Positions 18,967-29,832 of a DNA stretch of 64,000 nucleotides are shown here, one piece after another. The notes beneath the pieces were generated by a model. It was not told where the DNA came from. It did no database searches and saw nothing but the letters and a program-made list of their open reading frames with translations. Source of the stretch: Oceanospirillaceae bacterium ASP10-02a (GTDB taxonomy: Bacteria > Pseudomonadota > Gammaproteobacteria > Pseudomonadales > Balneatricaceae); assembly GCA_905182035.1 (NCBI GenBank), contig CAJIZL010000005.1, forward strand, positions 92,255 through 156,254. Direction: 5' to 3'. The translations under genes were made by a program, and so were the position numbers. Position 1 is the stretch's first letter; the number at the start of each line of letters is the position of its first letter.

Positions 18967-21900
18967 TGGTAGCTAAAATCATCCACTGGTTAATGGCTGG
19001 TGTGTGCCTATTGTTAGTTGTGTCGGCGCTGAGTTTATCTTGGTTACGCTGGGGTATTGATCATCATCCGCTATACCATCAATGGGTTGAAAAAGAAGTT
19101 AGTAGAGCCATTGGGCAAGAACTAAAGTTAGAGTCTTTTCAAGTGAGGTTAGTAGGTACAGGCTTACGGCTAAGCCTAACAGGTATAGAAACCGTAGAAG
19201 GTTTAACCCTCGCTCGTTTAGCTTTAGGCGTTGATTTATGGGAGTCCTTGCAAGAGGACATGTTGCGCTTATCCCATGTTCAAGCTACGGGCTTGGCCAT
19301 CAATGTTGGGCAGCAAGAAGACGGTAACTGGACCCCTCAGACTACCAGTGAAAATGGGTCTCAAACTGTTCCCCAGCTCATGCTGGCAGTAGCAACCAGA
19401 GTGCCTCAATTATTATTGCATGACATTAGCCTTACCCTAATACCCAACCAAGGCCAGCCTATTAGCATACCTAAGTTGAATGCTCAGGTACATGTGGCAG
19501 CAAATACTGGCCTTGGATTAACGCGGATTATGTTATCTCTACATGGCGATACCGATACTAATACCAAAGCACTAGATTACGACTTAGAAACCCAAGTAAC
19601 TCTTGATATTAAAACCAACGAAACCATCCAGCGCGCGCAAATCTATTTGCACACTAATGGTTTGGAAATAGCCCCTTGGCTGTCATTGTTGGTACCCGAT
19701 GAATCATTTCTTCACCTGGAGCGTTTGCGCTTGGGTGGCAAGTATTGGTTAGATTATCAGGTTAATAAACATCTTCAATTAGTTACTGAAAGTGCCCAAT
19801 TACAGCTCCTTACACCCACTGATCAGGTAGATTTGATAGGTGACATCAGAGCAACTAGCCTGCTAGACGAGCAGGTAACTTTAGATTGGCAATTAGCAAA
19901 TTGGAATCTTACAGGGCAAGCGTTAAGTGGGCAGATTAATGATGTGGCTTTGCCCTTCAGCGAACTGCAGGCCCATAAAATAAATCAACGGCTCGTTGTG
20001 GGCAGCCCTAAACTCCATTTGGCTAATGCACAAAAATTATTGAACACCATTAAAAGTTTGCCAGTAAAGATCAATTTACCTATTCAGTCGTTAGCACCGA
20101 AGGGCTGGGTGCACCAGGCTCAGTTGCATTTAGATTTTCAGCAGCAGCTAGAATTTTTGTTTACCGGTAATATGCAGCAAGTGAGTATCGATGCATGGTC
20201 TGGGGTGCCGCAAATAAATCAGGCTGATGGCCATATCTGGCTCAACCGCTATGGTGGCAAGGTGGTCATTGATGACATAGATGGTTTGCAGTTGCGCATT
20301 ACTAAACTTACTTCGCTGCCATGGCAGTTCAGTGGCTTACAAGGGGAGTTCAATTGGCGCTACGGTGCCTTGGCTAACCGTTTTAACTCATCCAATATGA
20401 ATGCCAGCTTTGACCAAGGGCATATTAATTTAAAAATGGCGGCTGCGTTTCCTCGTAAAGGCTCAACTGCAGAACCTTTTATACAACTGGCTTTGGGTAT
20501 GCAAAATCTCGACCTAGGCACCCTGCCTGGTATGCTGCCAGACATTGTACTCGGCGGCAAGTTGGGCGCTTGGCTGGCGACGGCAGCACCTATTGGGACG
20601 CTCACTGAAGCCGCTCTAATTTACAACGGCCGTCCAGGCGATATTGCAAACGCTGTCGGCGTTATGGCAAGGTCTATGCCTATTGCGGCACATGTGGAAG
20701 CACCAAGTTTTAGTTATCACCAATATTGGCCCCAAGTCCAAGGCCTAAAGGCTAATTTGACATTAGACCACAAAGGCGCACTAGTAGAAGTTCAGACTGG
20801 GTCTGTGGAGCACAGCCAAATAACCCAGTCGGTGAAAGGTTGGCGAGTTGAAGTTCCTGTGCTCCAAACAATAGATAAACAACGCCGTTATATAACAGTG
20901 CAAGGGCAAATAGTAGGTGAAGCTTCGCAGCTGATGACTTTGGCAGAGGAGTTACCGTTGAACCTCAGCTTACCCACATGGTTGAACGCGCTAAAACCCC
21001 AAGGGGAAGTGTCTTTACATGGTAGTTTAGCGATACCTTTTGGTCATAAATCAAAAACAACCTATGACCTTAAGTTATCTAGTGATAGCGTCAATGGTTA
21101 TTGGGCGCCCTTGCAAGCTGATTTGCGCCATGTTGAACTTGAAGTTGGCTTGAGCTCTGCCCGCGGGGGTATTGGAACTATTACTGGTAATGGCCTTATA
21201 GACGGCCAATTGATCACCTTTAAGCGCCTATCCAAAGTTGATCTTGCAAAACCCTGGTTGTCTCAAATCCCTAATAAAATTTTGCGCGACGTCAATGCTA
21301 ACTTAACTGCAAAACAAGATAATCTAACGATGGAATTTGAGGGGCGATTACCATCACATTATTTGGCAACAAAAGTTAACCAGCCTTGGGCACAAGAAAT
21401 CTCAGGCGCACTACCCTTTGTTGCAAGGTTGTCTACTTGTGCTCAAACAGCAGCTTTGTGTACTTCGCTAAGCGCAGAGGTTGATTTGACTAAAGCGGGT
21501 ATAGATCTGCCAGCTCCTTTGAGTCAATTACAACAGTTACAGTTGCTAGGCCATTGGCAGCAAGATCATCAAAATTGGTATGCCAGTATAGATCAGCATC
21601 AGGTTGCCGTTAAACTGGGCCCTGAGGAGAACTCTAGTGGTTTAAATGTATTAGGTACAAATGTAGCTTTTCAAGGTGCCGTTGATTGGGCGCAGCAGGG
21701 GCAATGGACTCTTGGTGGGCAAATAGATTTTGTGGATTTGGAGCCATGGTTGGACGTTTATCAAAATCGTTTCCAAACGTGGCGGATAACAGCAGACAAA
21801 GAGCCTGCAGCTGTAGTATTACCCGAAATAGATGTGAAAATAAAGCGAACAACCTGGAATGGTCTAGATGTCGACCAAGCCTCAATAACACTAGAGCCGC

Positions 21901-22973
21901 TTGCTGAATCAGGTGATTTTTTAACGTTTAAACCATGGCGCTTACGACTTACATCAGAACAGTTAGCTGGCAAGATAGACTATTTTGGCGCTGAGCACCC
22001 ATTAATGATCCACGTTGACTACGTCCATGTAAACTTTCCAGAACCAGCAACAGAAACGGATGAAGATGAAGACTTACTAGAAAATTTTGATCCTAGCAAA
22101 TTGCTAGATGCCGACGTAACGATTGATGAGATAGTTAAGAATGGTGAATCTTTTGGTCAGTGGCAGTTTAAAATTCGGCGTCAGGGCACTCAAGTTAATG
22201 TACATGACTTAGATGCGTACATTCGACACAGCTATCTGCAAGGTAATCTAATTTGGGATAAAACCGACGGGGCTCATCGCACTCAGTTTACTGGCCGTGT
22301 TGCATCTAGTGATACTGCCAGCATGCTAGTGGACTGGGGCTATAATCCTTCGCTTGTTGTCGAAACGTCTGCTATTGAGGTGCAGTTAGATTGGCCTCGC
22401 TCTCCCTTGGCATTTGCGGTAAAAGAAGCCAGTGGCGATTTAGGTCTGCGTCTTAAGAAGGGCAGCTTCTCTTCTTCACCAAATATGACCAAAGGCTTAA
22501 GAGTTTTAGCTCTGCTCGATATGAGTCGACTCATGCAGCGTCTGCAACTGGATTTTTCTGACATCATTCAGCCAGGCTTTAGCTTTGACAGTATCGCTGC
22601 CCAGTATCATTTTGAGAATGGCTTTGCATCAACTGTCTCACCTTTGACGCTGAAGTCTGCGACGTTGCAGTTAGCAATGGACGGTTGGATTGATTTTAAT
22701 CGGCGACAAGTAGACAATAATTTAATTGTTACCTTGCCGGTGGTAGATAAGCTGCCTTTAGCTGCCTTATTCGCTGGCCTACCACAGCTGAGTGGCGTCA
22801 TATACTTGGCTAATAAACTTATTGGTGATGAACTGGCTACCTTTACTAGCGCCCGCTACAGTGTGTTGGGCTCCCTTGATAACCCAGATATCACATTGGT
22901 GAAGATGTTTGATAAAGACTACCAACAACAGTCTATTCAGGAGCGCATTGAAAATGTCATCTCAATTGAGTGA
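18966..22973 (+). CDS. yhdP: YhdP-family AsmA-like envelope protein
   Basis: A 1335-residue bridge-type protein. YhdP, TamB and YdbH are known to move phospholipids between inner and outer membranes in E. coli. One N-terminal membrane helix (residues 7-27, LMAGVCLLLVVSALSLSWL) anchors a very long periplasmic beta-rich domain. The C-terminal AsmA-like region (from about residue 1130, LAFAVKEASGDLGLRLKKGSFS) is the family hallmark. The ATG overlaps the rng stop. The 3' end overlaps the chosen nitrilase start. Confidence 0.9.
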   Translation: MVAKIIHWLMAGVCLLLVVSALSLSWLRWGIDHHPLYHQWVEKEVSRAIGQELKLESFQVRLVGTGLRLSLTGIETVEGLTLARLALGVDLWESLQEDMLRLSHVQATGLAINVGQQEDGNWTPQTTSENGSQTVPQLMLAVATRVPQLLLHDISLTLIPNQGQPISIPKLNAQVHVAANTGLGLTRIMLSLHGDTDTNTKALDYDLETQVTLDIKTNETIQRAQIYLHTNGLEIAPWLSLLVPDESFLHLERLRLGGKYWLDYQVNKHLQLVTESAQLQLLTPTDQVDLIGDIRATSLLDEQVTLDWQLANWNLTGQALSGQINDVALPFSELQAHKINQRLVVGSPKLHLANAQKLLNTIKSLPVKINLPIQSLAPKGWVHQAQLHLDFQQQLEFLFTGNMQQVSIDAWSGVPQINQADGHIWLNRYGGKVVIDDIDGLQLRITKLTSLPWQFSGLQGEFNWRYGALANRFNSSNMNASFDQGHINLKMAAAFPRKGSTAEPFIQLALGMQNLDLGTLPGMLPDIVLGGKLGAWLATAAPIGTLTEAALIYNGRPGDIANAVGVMARSMPIAAHVEAPSFSYHQYWPQVQGLKANLTLDHKGALVEVQTGSVEHSQITQSVKGWRVEVPVLQTIDKQRRYITVQGQIVGEASQLMTLAEELPLNLSLPTWLNALKPQGEVSLHGSLAIPFGHKSKTTYDLKLSSDSVNGYWAPLQADLRHVELEVGLSSARGGIGTITGNGLIDGQLITFKRLSKVDLAKPWLSQIPNKILRDVNANLTAKQDNLTMEFEGRLPSHYLATKVNQPWAQEISGALPFVARLSTCAQTAALCTSLSAEVDLTKAGIDLPAPLSQLQQLQLLGHWQQDHQNWYASIDQHQVAVKLGPEENSSGLNVLGTNVAFQGAVDWAQQGQWTLGGQIDFVDLEPWLDVYQNRFQTWRITADKEPAAVVLPEIDVKIKRTTWNGLDVDQASITLEPLAESGDFLTFKPWRLRLTSEQLAGKIDYFGAEHPLMIHVDYVHVNFPEPATETDEDEDLLENFDPSKLLDADVTIDEIVKNGESFGQWQFKIRRQGTQVNVHDLDAYIRHSYLQGNLIWDKTDGAHRTQFTGRVASSDTASMLVDWGYNPSLVVETSAIEVQLDWPRSPLAFAVKEASGDLGLRLKKGSFSSSPNMTKGLRVLALLDMSRLMQRLQLDFSDIIQPGFSFDSIAAQYHFENGFASTVSPLTLKSATLQLAMDGWIDFNRRQVDNNLIVTLPVVDKLPLAALFAGLPQLSGVIYLANKLIGDELATFTSARYSVLGSLDNPDITLVKMFDKDYQQQSIQERIENVISIE

Positions 22974-23832
22974 ATCTAGCCCAGTTTCAAGTCAAGCTAT
23001 TAATTTAACTGGACCAGGCCCTGCCGTTGCCGTAGTGCAGCTTGTTAGCAAGCTCAGTGTTAAAGATAATTTACTAGCAGCGGCATTGCTGATCCAGCGG
23101 GCTAGCTTGCAGGGCGCACAGCTTGTTATGCTGCCAGAGAGTTTCGCAGTGTTTGGTGATCCTCAAATGGTGGCTTATGGTGCAGAAGCTGCTATACCAA
23201 AACGAGGATTACGTCTGTGGTTATCACAGCAAGCCAAGGCTAATAAAGTATGGCTTATTGGCGGTACCATACCTTGCCAGGAAGGTATAAAAGATCTTAA
23301 CAAGGTCCGTTCGTCTTGTTTTGTTTACGACCACGAGGGAGCTGAAGTAGCTCGCTACGATAAGATTCATATGTTTGATGTGGACATTGCCGACAGTCAT
23401 GGCAGTTACCGTGAATCGGATACCTTTGAAGCTGGTGATGAACTGGTGGTGATTGATACGCCTGTAGGTAAGGTGGGATTGACCATTTGTTATGATTTAC
23501 GTTTCGCAGAAATCCACGCTAGGCTGGTAGATTTAGGAGCTCAGATCATAGTTAATGGTTCGGCCTTTACCAGAACCACAGGCCAAGCACATTGGCACAC
23601 GTTATTGCGTGCGCGAGCTATTGAGACTCAGTGTTATATTCTGGCTGCATCTCACGGTGGTCAGCACGATCATCGGCAAACCTTTGGCCACTCTATGATT
23701 ATTGATCCGTGGGGTGAAATTATAGTGGAACTAGACGAAGGTCCAGGCATAGCTGTAGCACGAGTCAATCTCGAGCACTTACAGTCAATAAGAGCCGCCT
23801 TTCCGTTACAATCGCAACGACGATTGAAATAA
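22954..23832 (+). CDS. Nit1/YbeM-type carbon-nitrogen hydrolase
   Basis: A 292-residue member of the nitrilase superfamily with the Glu-Lys-Cys triad: Glu in MLPESFAVFG, Lys in RYDKIHMFD, Cys in GLTICYDLRFAE. Closest in style to Nit1/YbeM, which repairs deaminated glutathione; the substrate is inferred. The ATG at 22954 was chosen because AGGAG sits about ten bases before it; the open frame starts earlier inside yhdP. In Pseudomonas the same position is followed by tldD, which is missing here. A terminator and a convergent chemoreceptor gene come next. Confidence 0.88.
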   Translation: MSSQLSESSPVSSQAINLTGPGPAVAVVQLVSKLSVKDNLLAAALLIQRASLQGAQLVMLPESFAVFGDPQMVAYGAEAAIPKRGLRLWLSQQAKANKVWLIGGTIPCQEGIKDLNKVRSSCFVYDHEGAEVARYDKIHMFDVDIADSHGSYRESDTFEAGDELVVIDTPVGKVGLTICYDLRFAEIHARLVDLGAQIIVNGSAFTRTTGQAHWHTLLRARAIETQCYILAASHGGQHDHRQTFGHSMIIDPWGEIIVELDEGPGIAVARVNLEHLQSIRAAFPLQSQRRLK

Positions 23833-23858
23833 AAAAGCCGACAAATTTGCCGGTTTTG
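23832..23858. terminator. Convergent-gene terminator
   Basis: An A-rich left flank, a GCCG-A-CA/TG-C-CGGT stem with one mismatch, and a TTTT right flank lie between the nitrilase and chemoreceptor 3' ends. It can act in both directions. Moderate strength. Confidence 0.55.
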
Positions 23859-23873
23859 TATCAGACGGTGTTA

Positions 23874-26480
23874 TTAAAACTCTTCCCAATCGTCATCACT
23901 TTTTGGGGCAGGTTCTGGTTGAGGCGTAAATGCCGGCGTTGTCATTTCTGCCAAAGCTTCTTTACCAAATACTTCTTCAGCAGATTTTAGTGGCGCAGCC
24001 GTAGGGGTGTTAATACCAGAAGTAGTCACTTTAAAGAAGGAGATTTGATTCTTAAGTGCTTTAGTTTGATCGCTTAACGAATAACTAGAAGCCGAAGACT
24101 CTTCAACTAAGGCAACATTTTGTTGGTTAACATTCTCTAGCTGACCTACAGCAGAATTGATCTGGTTAACTACTGTGGTTTGTTCACTAGTTGCAGTGGC
24201 AATTTTGGCTACAATATCGCTCACTTTAGTGATCGACTCGCTAATAGAGGATAAAGATTCACCGGTCTGGTTCACTAAGCTACGGCCCTCTTTTACCTTG
24301 TTGGAGCTGTCGTCAATAAGTACTTTGATGTCCTTGGCGGCATCGGCTGCCCGTTGGGCAAGGGTTCGTACTTCCCCCGCTACTACTGCGAAACCCCTAC
24401 CATGTTCACCGGCTCTGGCCGCTTCAACAGAAGCGTTAAGAGCTAGCAAGTTGGTTTGGAACGCAATACCGTCAATCAAGGTAATGATAGGAACGATTTT
24501 ACTACTAGATTCTTCGATATCACTCATGGCTTGAACAGCTTTGTTTACCACTTCTACACCGTTGGAGGAATCTTTTTGTGTACCCATTACTAAGCTACTT
24601 GCCTCATTAGCACGGTTAGTGTTGTGCTCAATGGTGGCAGCCATTTCTTCCATGCTAGAAGACGTCTCTTCTAATGAAGCACTTTGCTCACTTGTGCGCT
24701 GGGAAAGGTCATCAGAGCCACGACTAATAGCGTTGGCGTTTGAAGCCACACTATCTGTTGCTTGTAACACGGCAGACACCGTTTTTTCCATGTTCTCAAC
24801 AGAACTATTAAGAGCCGATGTTAAGTCGTCTAAGCGGCCTTTGTACTTGCCAGTGATGCGCTGAGTTAAATTACCATAGGCCATCTTTTCTGCCATCGCA
24901 GTGGTTTCGCTTAGAGCTTCGGCAATGGCACTGATAGAGTTATTGACGCCCATCTTAAGCTGATCTAAATCGCCTTTAAGTGGGGTGTTTACTCGTAAGT
25001 CAAAATCACCTAACGCAGCCGCATTCATCACTTGGTTAATTTCACCAATGGCCTGTTCCATGGTCTCCATAGTGCGGATTAGTGTGCTGCGGAAATTACT
25101 TTCAACCTCCACACCCTCTAAACGATAACCAAAGTTACCCTTAGCGATCGCGTTTAGTACCTGCTTAAGGGCATCCATAGTTTTCTCTACACTGTCTGCA
25201 GAGTTGTTCACACCATCTTTTAAGGTGGCCAAGTCGCCCTTGAAATTAAGTTCAATACGATTGTCGAACTGACCTTTAGATACGTCTGTCACCACTCTAT
25301 TGACAGCTCCAATAGCATTTTGTAAGGATTCTAAATGCTGGTTAACTGCCCCTGCCATTTGACCAATTTCATCGGTTGAAGAGATATCCTTATTGCGTAG
25401 TGAGAAATCACCAGATTCATCTAATTTTGTAAACAAGCCAGATAATGAGCGAATTGGCCGGCCTATTGATGCTGATATAAAGTAGGCAAAAATTAAGATA
25501 AGGATAATGCCAATAATGCCAACTTTTAGCATCAGAATTTTAAGCTCTTCAACGGGTGAAAAGGCTTCAGACTTGTTGGTTTCGGCCAGTAAAGCCCACT
25601 CAGTATCTAAAATATTAACTGTTGTGTAAGCGGACAGTATAGATTTCCCTGCACGGTTGACGATAAACTGTGACCCTGTTTTTCCTGCGAATGCAGATTT
25701 AACAGCCTCTGATTCTACACGCCCTAGTTCAGGGTCAGCAAACGACGCTTTAACAGTATGATTGATCGGGTCAAGGAAAGAGTCAGATCGCATTAAATAA
25801 TCATAGCCCACTAAATAGGATTCCCCTGTTGCACCCATGCCAGAGCGCTCGCCCATAACTCTATTTACACCTTTTAGAGAGATTTGTAGGGCAACAATCA
25901 TTGCTACGTTGCCATCAGCACTTTTAATGGGTTGGGCAATAAAACTGGCGGGTTCACCATTGCTGGGTGCATAGGGTTTAAAATCACCAAACCCAAACTC
26001 GCCAGTAGTTATAACTTGTTGAAACAGCCGGCCCAGGTGAGATTCAGCATAAGTGCCATCAATAAGGTTGGTTTGATAGTCAGCCTGTTTGGCGGCGGTA
26101 TAAAAAATATAGCCATCTGGGTTAATTAGGAATAGGTCGTAATAACCAAATGTTTCAATGTAGGTAGTGTAGTAGTCTTTTTCTCCACCAGCCCTGTTTA
26201 GATTAAAGGCTTCGAAAGCGTTATTGTCTAACAACAGGGCTCGTTCTAAGGTTTCCCTGAGTACGTCAAGATCATCTTTAGTCGATTGAAAATAGTCTTC
26301 TATTTGAGTTTTCTTAATGCCACGTACAGCTTCAAGTTGATTGAATGATTGTTGTTCCAAAGCTTTGGTTGCACTATCTAAAGTGGCAATACCTAGTGCT
26401 ATGAAAGGGATGATGCCGACTAACAAAAAAGAAGTGATAAGCTTTTTGCTAATGCTTAGGTTGGCAAGCCAATTCAACAT
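23874..26480 (-). CDS. Methyl-accepting chemotaxis protein with serial HAMP modules
   Basis: About 868 residues. TM1 is near the N-terminus ([18 protein letters not shown]), followed by a dCache-like periplasmic sensor of about 270 residues and TM2 ([16 protein letters not shown]). The canonical HAMP is followed by about four more HAMP-like modules, each with a DFxxR/GNFxxR-type centre ([36 protein letters not shown]). The signalling tip is in [20 protein letters not shown]. The C-terminus ends DDDWEEF, a pentapeptide of the type that tethers CheR and CheB. The ATG at 26480 has GAGAG upstream; a TTG seven codons earlier is less likely. The ligand is unknown. Confidence 0.9.
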   Translation of the reverse strand: MLNWLANLSISKKLITSFLLVGIIPFIALGIATLDSATKALEQQSFNQLEAVRGIKKTQIEDYFQSTKDDLDVLRETLERALLLDNNAFEAFNLNRAGGEKDYYTTYIETFGYYDLFLINPDGYIFYTAAKQADYQTNLIDGTYAESHLGRLFQQVITTGEFGFGDFKPYAPSNGEPASFIAQPIKSADGNVAMIVALQISLKGVNRVMGERSGMGATGESYLVGYDYLMRSDSFLDPINHTVKASFADPELGRVESEAVKSAFAGKTGSQFIVNRAGKSILSAYTTVNILDTEWALLAETNKSEAFSPVEELKILMLKVGIIGIILILIFAYFISASIGRPIRSLSGLFTKLDESGDFSLRNKDISSTDEIGQMAGAVNQHLESLQNAIGAVNRVVTDVSKGQFDNRIELNFKGDLATLKDGVNNSADSVEKTMDALKQVLNAIAKGNFGYRLEGVEVESNFRSTLIRTMETMEQAIGEINQVMNAAALGDFDLRVNTPLKGDLDQLKMGVNNSISAIAEALSETTAMAEKMAYGNLTQRITGKYKGRLDDLTSALNSSVENMEKTVSAVLQATDSVASNANAISRGSDDLSQRTSEQSASLEETSSSMEEMAATIEHNTNRANEASSLVMGTQKDSSNGVEVVNKAVQAMSDIEESSSKIVPIITLIDGIAFQTNLLALNASVEAARAGEHGRGFAVVAGEVRTLAQRAADAAKDIKVLIDDSSNKVKEGRSLVNQTGESLSSISESITKVSDIVAKIATATSEQTTVVNQINSAVGQLENVNQQNVALVEESSASSYSLSDQTKALKNQISFFKVTTSGINTPTAAPLKSAEEVFGKEALAEMTTPAFTPQPEPAPKSDDDWEEF

Positions 26481-26696
26481 GGGGGAACTCTCTGTGTGCA
26501 AGCATTTGCAAAAACCATTGCAAAAACTAGGTAATTATTATGTTAGAAACAGATTACACTTGTACTTGGTACATGGCTAGTCTGTTTAAACACTTAATCC
26601 CATTGTAACAGTGTAAGTGTTTTAAGGGGGGTTACAGAAGGCCTCAAATTGGCATGTTTATGTCACCCCAGGGGTATTTTTTATTGCTGTTTGTAC
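26481..26696. other. Gap upstream of the chemoreceptor gene, with inverted repeat
   Basis: 216 bases between two minus-strand genes. They contain a 9-bp inverted repeat AAACACTTA/TAAGTGTTT (26588-26596 and 26614-26622, 17-base spacer) and a short direct repeat of GCAAAAAC near 26517-26527. The inverted repeat could be an operator for the chemoreceptor gene or a weak terminator. No sigma28-type motif was seen. Confidence 0.45.
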
Positions 26697-29027
26697 CTAG
26701 TTTCTTATGGGGCTGCCTAGATCAAGCATACTTACAATACGAGCTTGGGTATCACTAGATCGCGCTAAGCGTAAGAAAGACTCTCGCTCGGCATCGTACA
26801 AATCCTGTTCACTCATCATGGTATTGGCCTTTACCTTACCGCCGGTAAAAATACGCGCTAATTCGCTGCCTACAGCAACGTCATGTTGGGTAATTTTTTC
26901 TTGGTCTTCAGCTTCGAACAACCAGTCCATCATTTCACGATAGGTCTCTTCACCAGCCATAGGTAATGGTTTGCGGGGTTTGGCTTTTTTGACCTTATCA
27001 AGCTGCGATAGAGCTTCGCTTAATAAACGATCTCGATTCATCATGTATTGATCTTCAGGGTAAAGCATTGCCTGTTCAGTGGCTTCTAGAGGTGATTTTG
27101 CCGTCCAGCCATAACCAACAATCATAAACGCTTTCCATGCGGCAGCTTTGATGTCGCCAAGCACTTCATACCAACGGTATAGGTACTCTTTACAACCGCC
27201 ACCACCTGGCACCACGCCAACGCTAGCTTCTACCAAACCCATAACCGAGTTGGCGTGTCCAATAACGTGATCAGCTGCTAACACTACTTCAAAGCCACCA
27301 CCAATGGACATGCCAGCCGGAGCAGCAATTACGGGTAATGGGCACTTATTAATGGCGTGCATGGTTTGTTGAAAATGATGAAGGAAATTATCCATGCCAG
27401 TATAATCTTCCGTTTCAAAGAACCCACGGAAGGCCGTTAAATTAACCCCACAAGAGAAATGCTGGGCGTCATTATGTAGCACAACACCACGCAATTGGCG
27501 GTTTTGGGCGTGTTCCAGAGCGTGTCGAATAACATCCATAGATTCCTTATCTAGGGCGTTGGCCTTGGAGTGAAACTCTACAATGGCGGCGTTGTCGTAC
27601 ACAAACCAGCTGGCTTTAGCATTACTGTATTCAGGTGTTAAAGTTTGACGTAATTCAGAGAAACGCAGCATTCCTGGTGGTCGTTCTATAGCAACGTATT
27701 CACCGCACTGGTCTAAACTACATAATTGCTGCTCAATAACTTGGTAAAACCCTTGTTTCTTAGCAGCCAGTAACAACATGGGCGCTACTTTGCGATCTTC
27801 TTGTTGCATGCGTTCAACCACGCGTTGAGCACCAATCTGGTCTAATAATTCAAACGGGCCATAAATCCAGTTGTAGCCTAATTTCATAGCGTCGTCGATG
27901 GGTAAAATGTTGCTGCCTATTTCTGGGATTAGTGCAGCTGCGTAGTTTAGAGTGCTAGACAGCACCTGCCATGCAAAGCGCCCGTAAACACTATCGTCAT
28001 CTAATAACGCGGCTACGCCTTCGGCTTCCGCTTTTTGTGCCAACGGCAACTGTAATCGGGTTGTTGGTTTGTATACCCCAGTAATCAAGTTCAATGCTTC
28101 TCTGCCAGATTCCGTGTCTCGGTAAAAACCTTGGCCACCTTTATTTCCCGTTTGTCCATTGTCAACCATTTGGGTCATCAGGGGGATTGGTTGTGCGTAT
28201 TGATGGAACTCGTCGCCTGCTGGCAAAATACTTTCTAGACTTTTGGCAACGTCGGCCATGAGGTCGATACCTATTAAGTCGTATAAACCAAATACGCCCG
28301 TTTTAGGGATGCCCATGGGGCGGCCAAATAAGACGTCAGCTTCGGTGGGTGATAAGCCCAATTTAAATGCTGTATGTAGTGCGCATTGGATTGCAAATAC
28401 GCCAACACGGTTACCCAAAAAACCTGGGGTGTCTTCACACACCACAACGCCTTTACCTAGATTGCTTTCACAAAACTGGTCTAAGGTATCGATCACCTCG
28501 TCACGCGTGTGTTCGCCACGTACAAGTTCTAACAAGCGCATAAAGCGCACAGGATTAAAGAAGTGGGTGATGGCAAAACGCTCACAAAAGGCCTGTGGCA
28601 TTCCTTGAGTGAGTAGACTGATAGGAATGGTGGATGTGTTTGAAGTGACGATGGTGTCTGGGCCTGTGATGGCATCAATACGCTGGTATAAGGCTTGTTT
28701 AATATCCAAACGTTCAACCACAGCTTCTGCTATCCAATCACAATCAGCTAACTGCTCAAAGTCGTCCTCGGTGTTGCCACAGTGAATGAATTGGCCCGCT
28801 TCGTTACTCATTAAACCTGGAGAATTTACGTTTTGTAGGCGTTTAAATCCGCGTTCAGCTAACGCGTTAACGCTGTCCCCAGAACTGGGTAGATCTAATA
28901 ACCATACTTCCACACCAGCATTAGCTACTTGGCCTGCAATACCTGCGCCCATAGTACCGGCACCTATGACCGCAACCTTTTTAATGGGTGTTTTTGCCGA
29001 TAATGAATTGTTGATTAGTTTGGCCAT
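26697..29027 (-). CDS. FadN-like 3-hydroxyacyl-CoA dehydrogenase / enoyl-CoA hydratase
   Basis: A 776-residue bifunctional beta-oxidation enzyme. The NAD-binding dehydrogenase comes first (VAVIGAGTMGAGIAGQVANA at residues 18-37, catalytic His region ITHFFNPVR), then the dehydrogenase C-terminal domain. The crotonase domain is at about 470-680 (HFSCGVNLTAF and the oxyanion-hole SIGGGFEVVLA). This order is the reverse of E. coli FadB and matches the FadN type. No thiolase is adjacent. It starts two bases after the hydrolase gene, so it ends an operon of dmdA-like, metY, hydrolase and this gene. It could handle fatty acyl-CoAs or short methylthio-acyl-CoAs; the latter is inference from context. 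Confidence 0.87.
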   Translation of the reverse strand: MAKLINNSLSAKTPIKKVAVIGAGTMGAGIAGQVANAGVEVWLLDLPSSGDSVNALAERGFKRLQNVNSPGLMSNEAGQFIHCGNTEDDFEQLADCDWIAEAVVERLDIKQALYQRIDAITGPDTIVTSNTSTIPISLLTQGMPQAFCERFAITHFFNPVRFMRLLELVRGEHTRDEVIDTLDQFCESNLGKGVVVCEDTPGFLGNRVGVFAIQCALHTAFKLGLSPTEADVLFGRPMGIPKTGVFGLYDLIGIDLMADVAKSLESILPAGDEFHQYAQPIPLMTQMVDNGQTGNKGGQGFYRDTESGREALNLITGVYKPTTRLQLPLAQKAEAEGVAALLDDDSVYGRFAWQVLSSTLNYAAALIPEIGSNILPIDDAMKLGYNWIYGPFELLDQIGAQRVVERMQQEDRKVAPMLLLAAKKQGFYQVIEQQLCSLDQCGEYVAIERPPGMLRFSELRQTLTPEYSNAKASWFVYDNAAIVEFHSKANALDKESMDVIRHALEHAQNRQLRGVVLHNDAQHFSCGVNLTAFRGFFETEDYTGMDNFLHHFQQTMHAINKCPLPVIAAPAGMSIGGGFEVVLAADHVIGHANSVMGLVEASVGVVPGGGGCKEYLYRWYEVLGDIKAAAWKAFMIVGYGWTAKSPLEATEQAMLYPEDQYMMNRDRLLSEALSQLDKVKKAKPRKPLPMAGEETYREMMDWLFEAEDQEKITQHDVAVGSELARIFTGGKVKANTMMSEQDLYDAERESFLRLARSSDTQARIVSMLDLGSPIRN

Positions 29028-29029
29028 GG

Positions 29030-29830
29030 TTATTTCTCTACGGATTGGATAAATGTTTTCATAATGCTAAGGCTTTGTTTTGGAGCTTCCATCGGCAACA
29101 TATGTCCCGTTTCCTCAACCACTCGCGCTTGTGTGTTTAAATCTTGTGCCAGTTTTAAACCTTCTTTTTTGGGTGTCATACGATCTTGCCCAGCGAGAAT
29201 AACGCAGCTTGGACAGCTCATACTGGCTAGCTGGCGTGCTCTTTCTGAGCCTTTGGTATAGGCATTACAAGCGGCGAGATCCGTAGCTAAAGGGTTGTTA
29301 GCCATAATGCGCGCGCCAATACCAATGGGTTGCATTCCAGGCACAGCACTAGCACCATATTGATGTTGGTTACCAAAGCCCCACTGCAGCATCATTTCTG
29401 CAGCAGCTGTAGGGTTTTTTTGCGCCGTTTCCACTAATGCATGGTTCACAGGTATAGCACTTGCAGTGGCAAGGGCTGTGACAGATTTAAGACGTTCACC
29501 TAGCAAGACGGCAGCCTCTAAGGCCACGAGAAAACCTTGGGAGTGGCCCACTAAATGTACCTTGGTTACCTTGGCGGCATCCAATGCCCGTATTAGCCAT
29601 GAGCCCATGGATTCGATGCTAGTGAGGGCTGAACCTTCTGATAAGCTATGGGCTGGAAAGTCTGGGGCGAATACACTATAGCCATGGAAGGCAAACCAGC
29701 GTGCCTGCAATGCCCATCCACGATGGTCGGTGCCAGAACCGTGTAACAACACCACAGAGGGTAAACTTGCATCAAAAGGTTTGCCGCCAGTGGCTATAAA
29801 GGTTTTGGCGTTATCAACTTGAATATACAT
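29030..29830 (-). CDS. Alpha/beta hydrolase
   Basis: A 266-residue cytoplasmic alpha/beta-fold hydrolase. The oxyanion region is LHGSGTDHRGW, the nucleophile elbow GHSQGF (Ser near residue 98) and the C-terminal acid/base region ETGHMLPMEAPK carries the catalytic His. The substrate is unknown. It lies between metY and the FadN-like gene with gaps of two bases on both sides, so it is made from the same message. A thioesterase or esterase role in the acyl-CoA or methylthio pathway is possible but unproven. Confidence 0.8.
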   Translation of the reverse strand: MYIQVDNAKTFIATGGKPFDASLPSVVLLHGSGTDHRGWALQARWFAFHGYSVFAPDFPAHSLSEGSALTSIESMGSWLIRALDAAKVTKVHLVGHSQGFLVALEAAVLLGERLKSVTALATASAIPVNHALVETAQKNPTAAAEMMLQWGFGNQHQYGASAVPGMQPIGIGARIMANNPLATDLAACNAYTKGSERARQLASMSCPSCVILAGQDRMTPKKEGLKLAQDLNTQARVVEETGHMLPMEAPKQSLSIMKTFIQSVEK

Positions 29831-29832
29831 GG

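Noticed and set aside
26660..26680. ACCCCAGGGGT palindrome after the FadN-like gene as a terminator
   Set aside because: A five-pair stem without loop room or a U-tract on the gene's strand.
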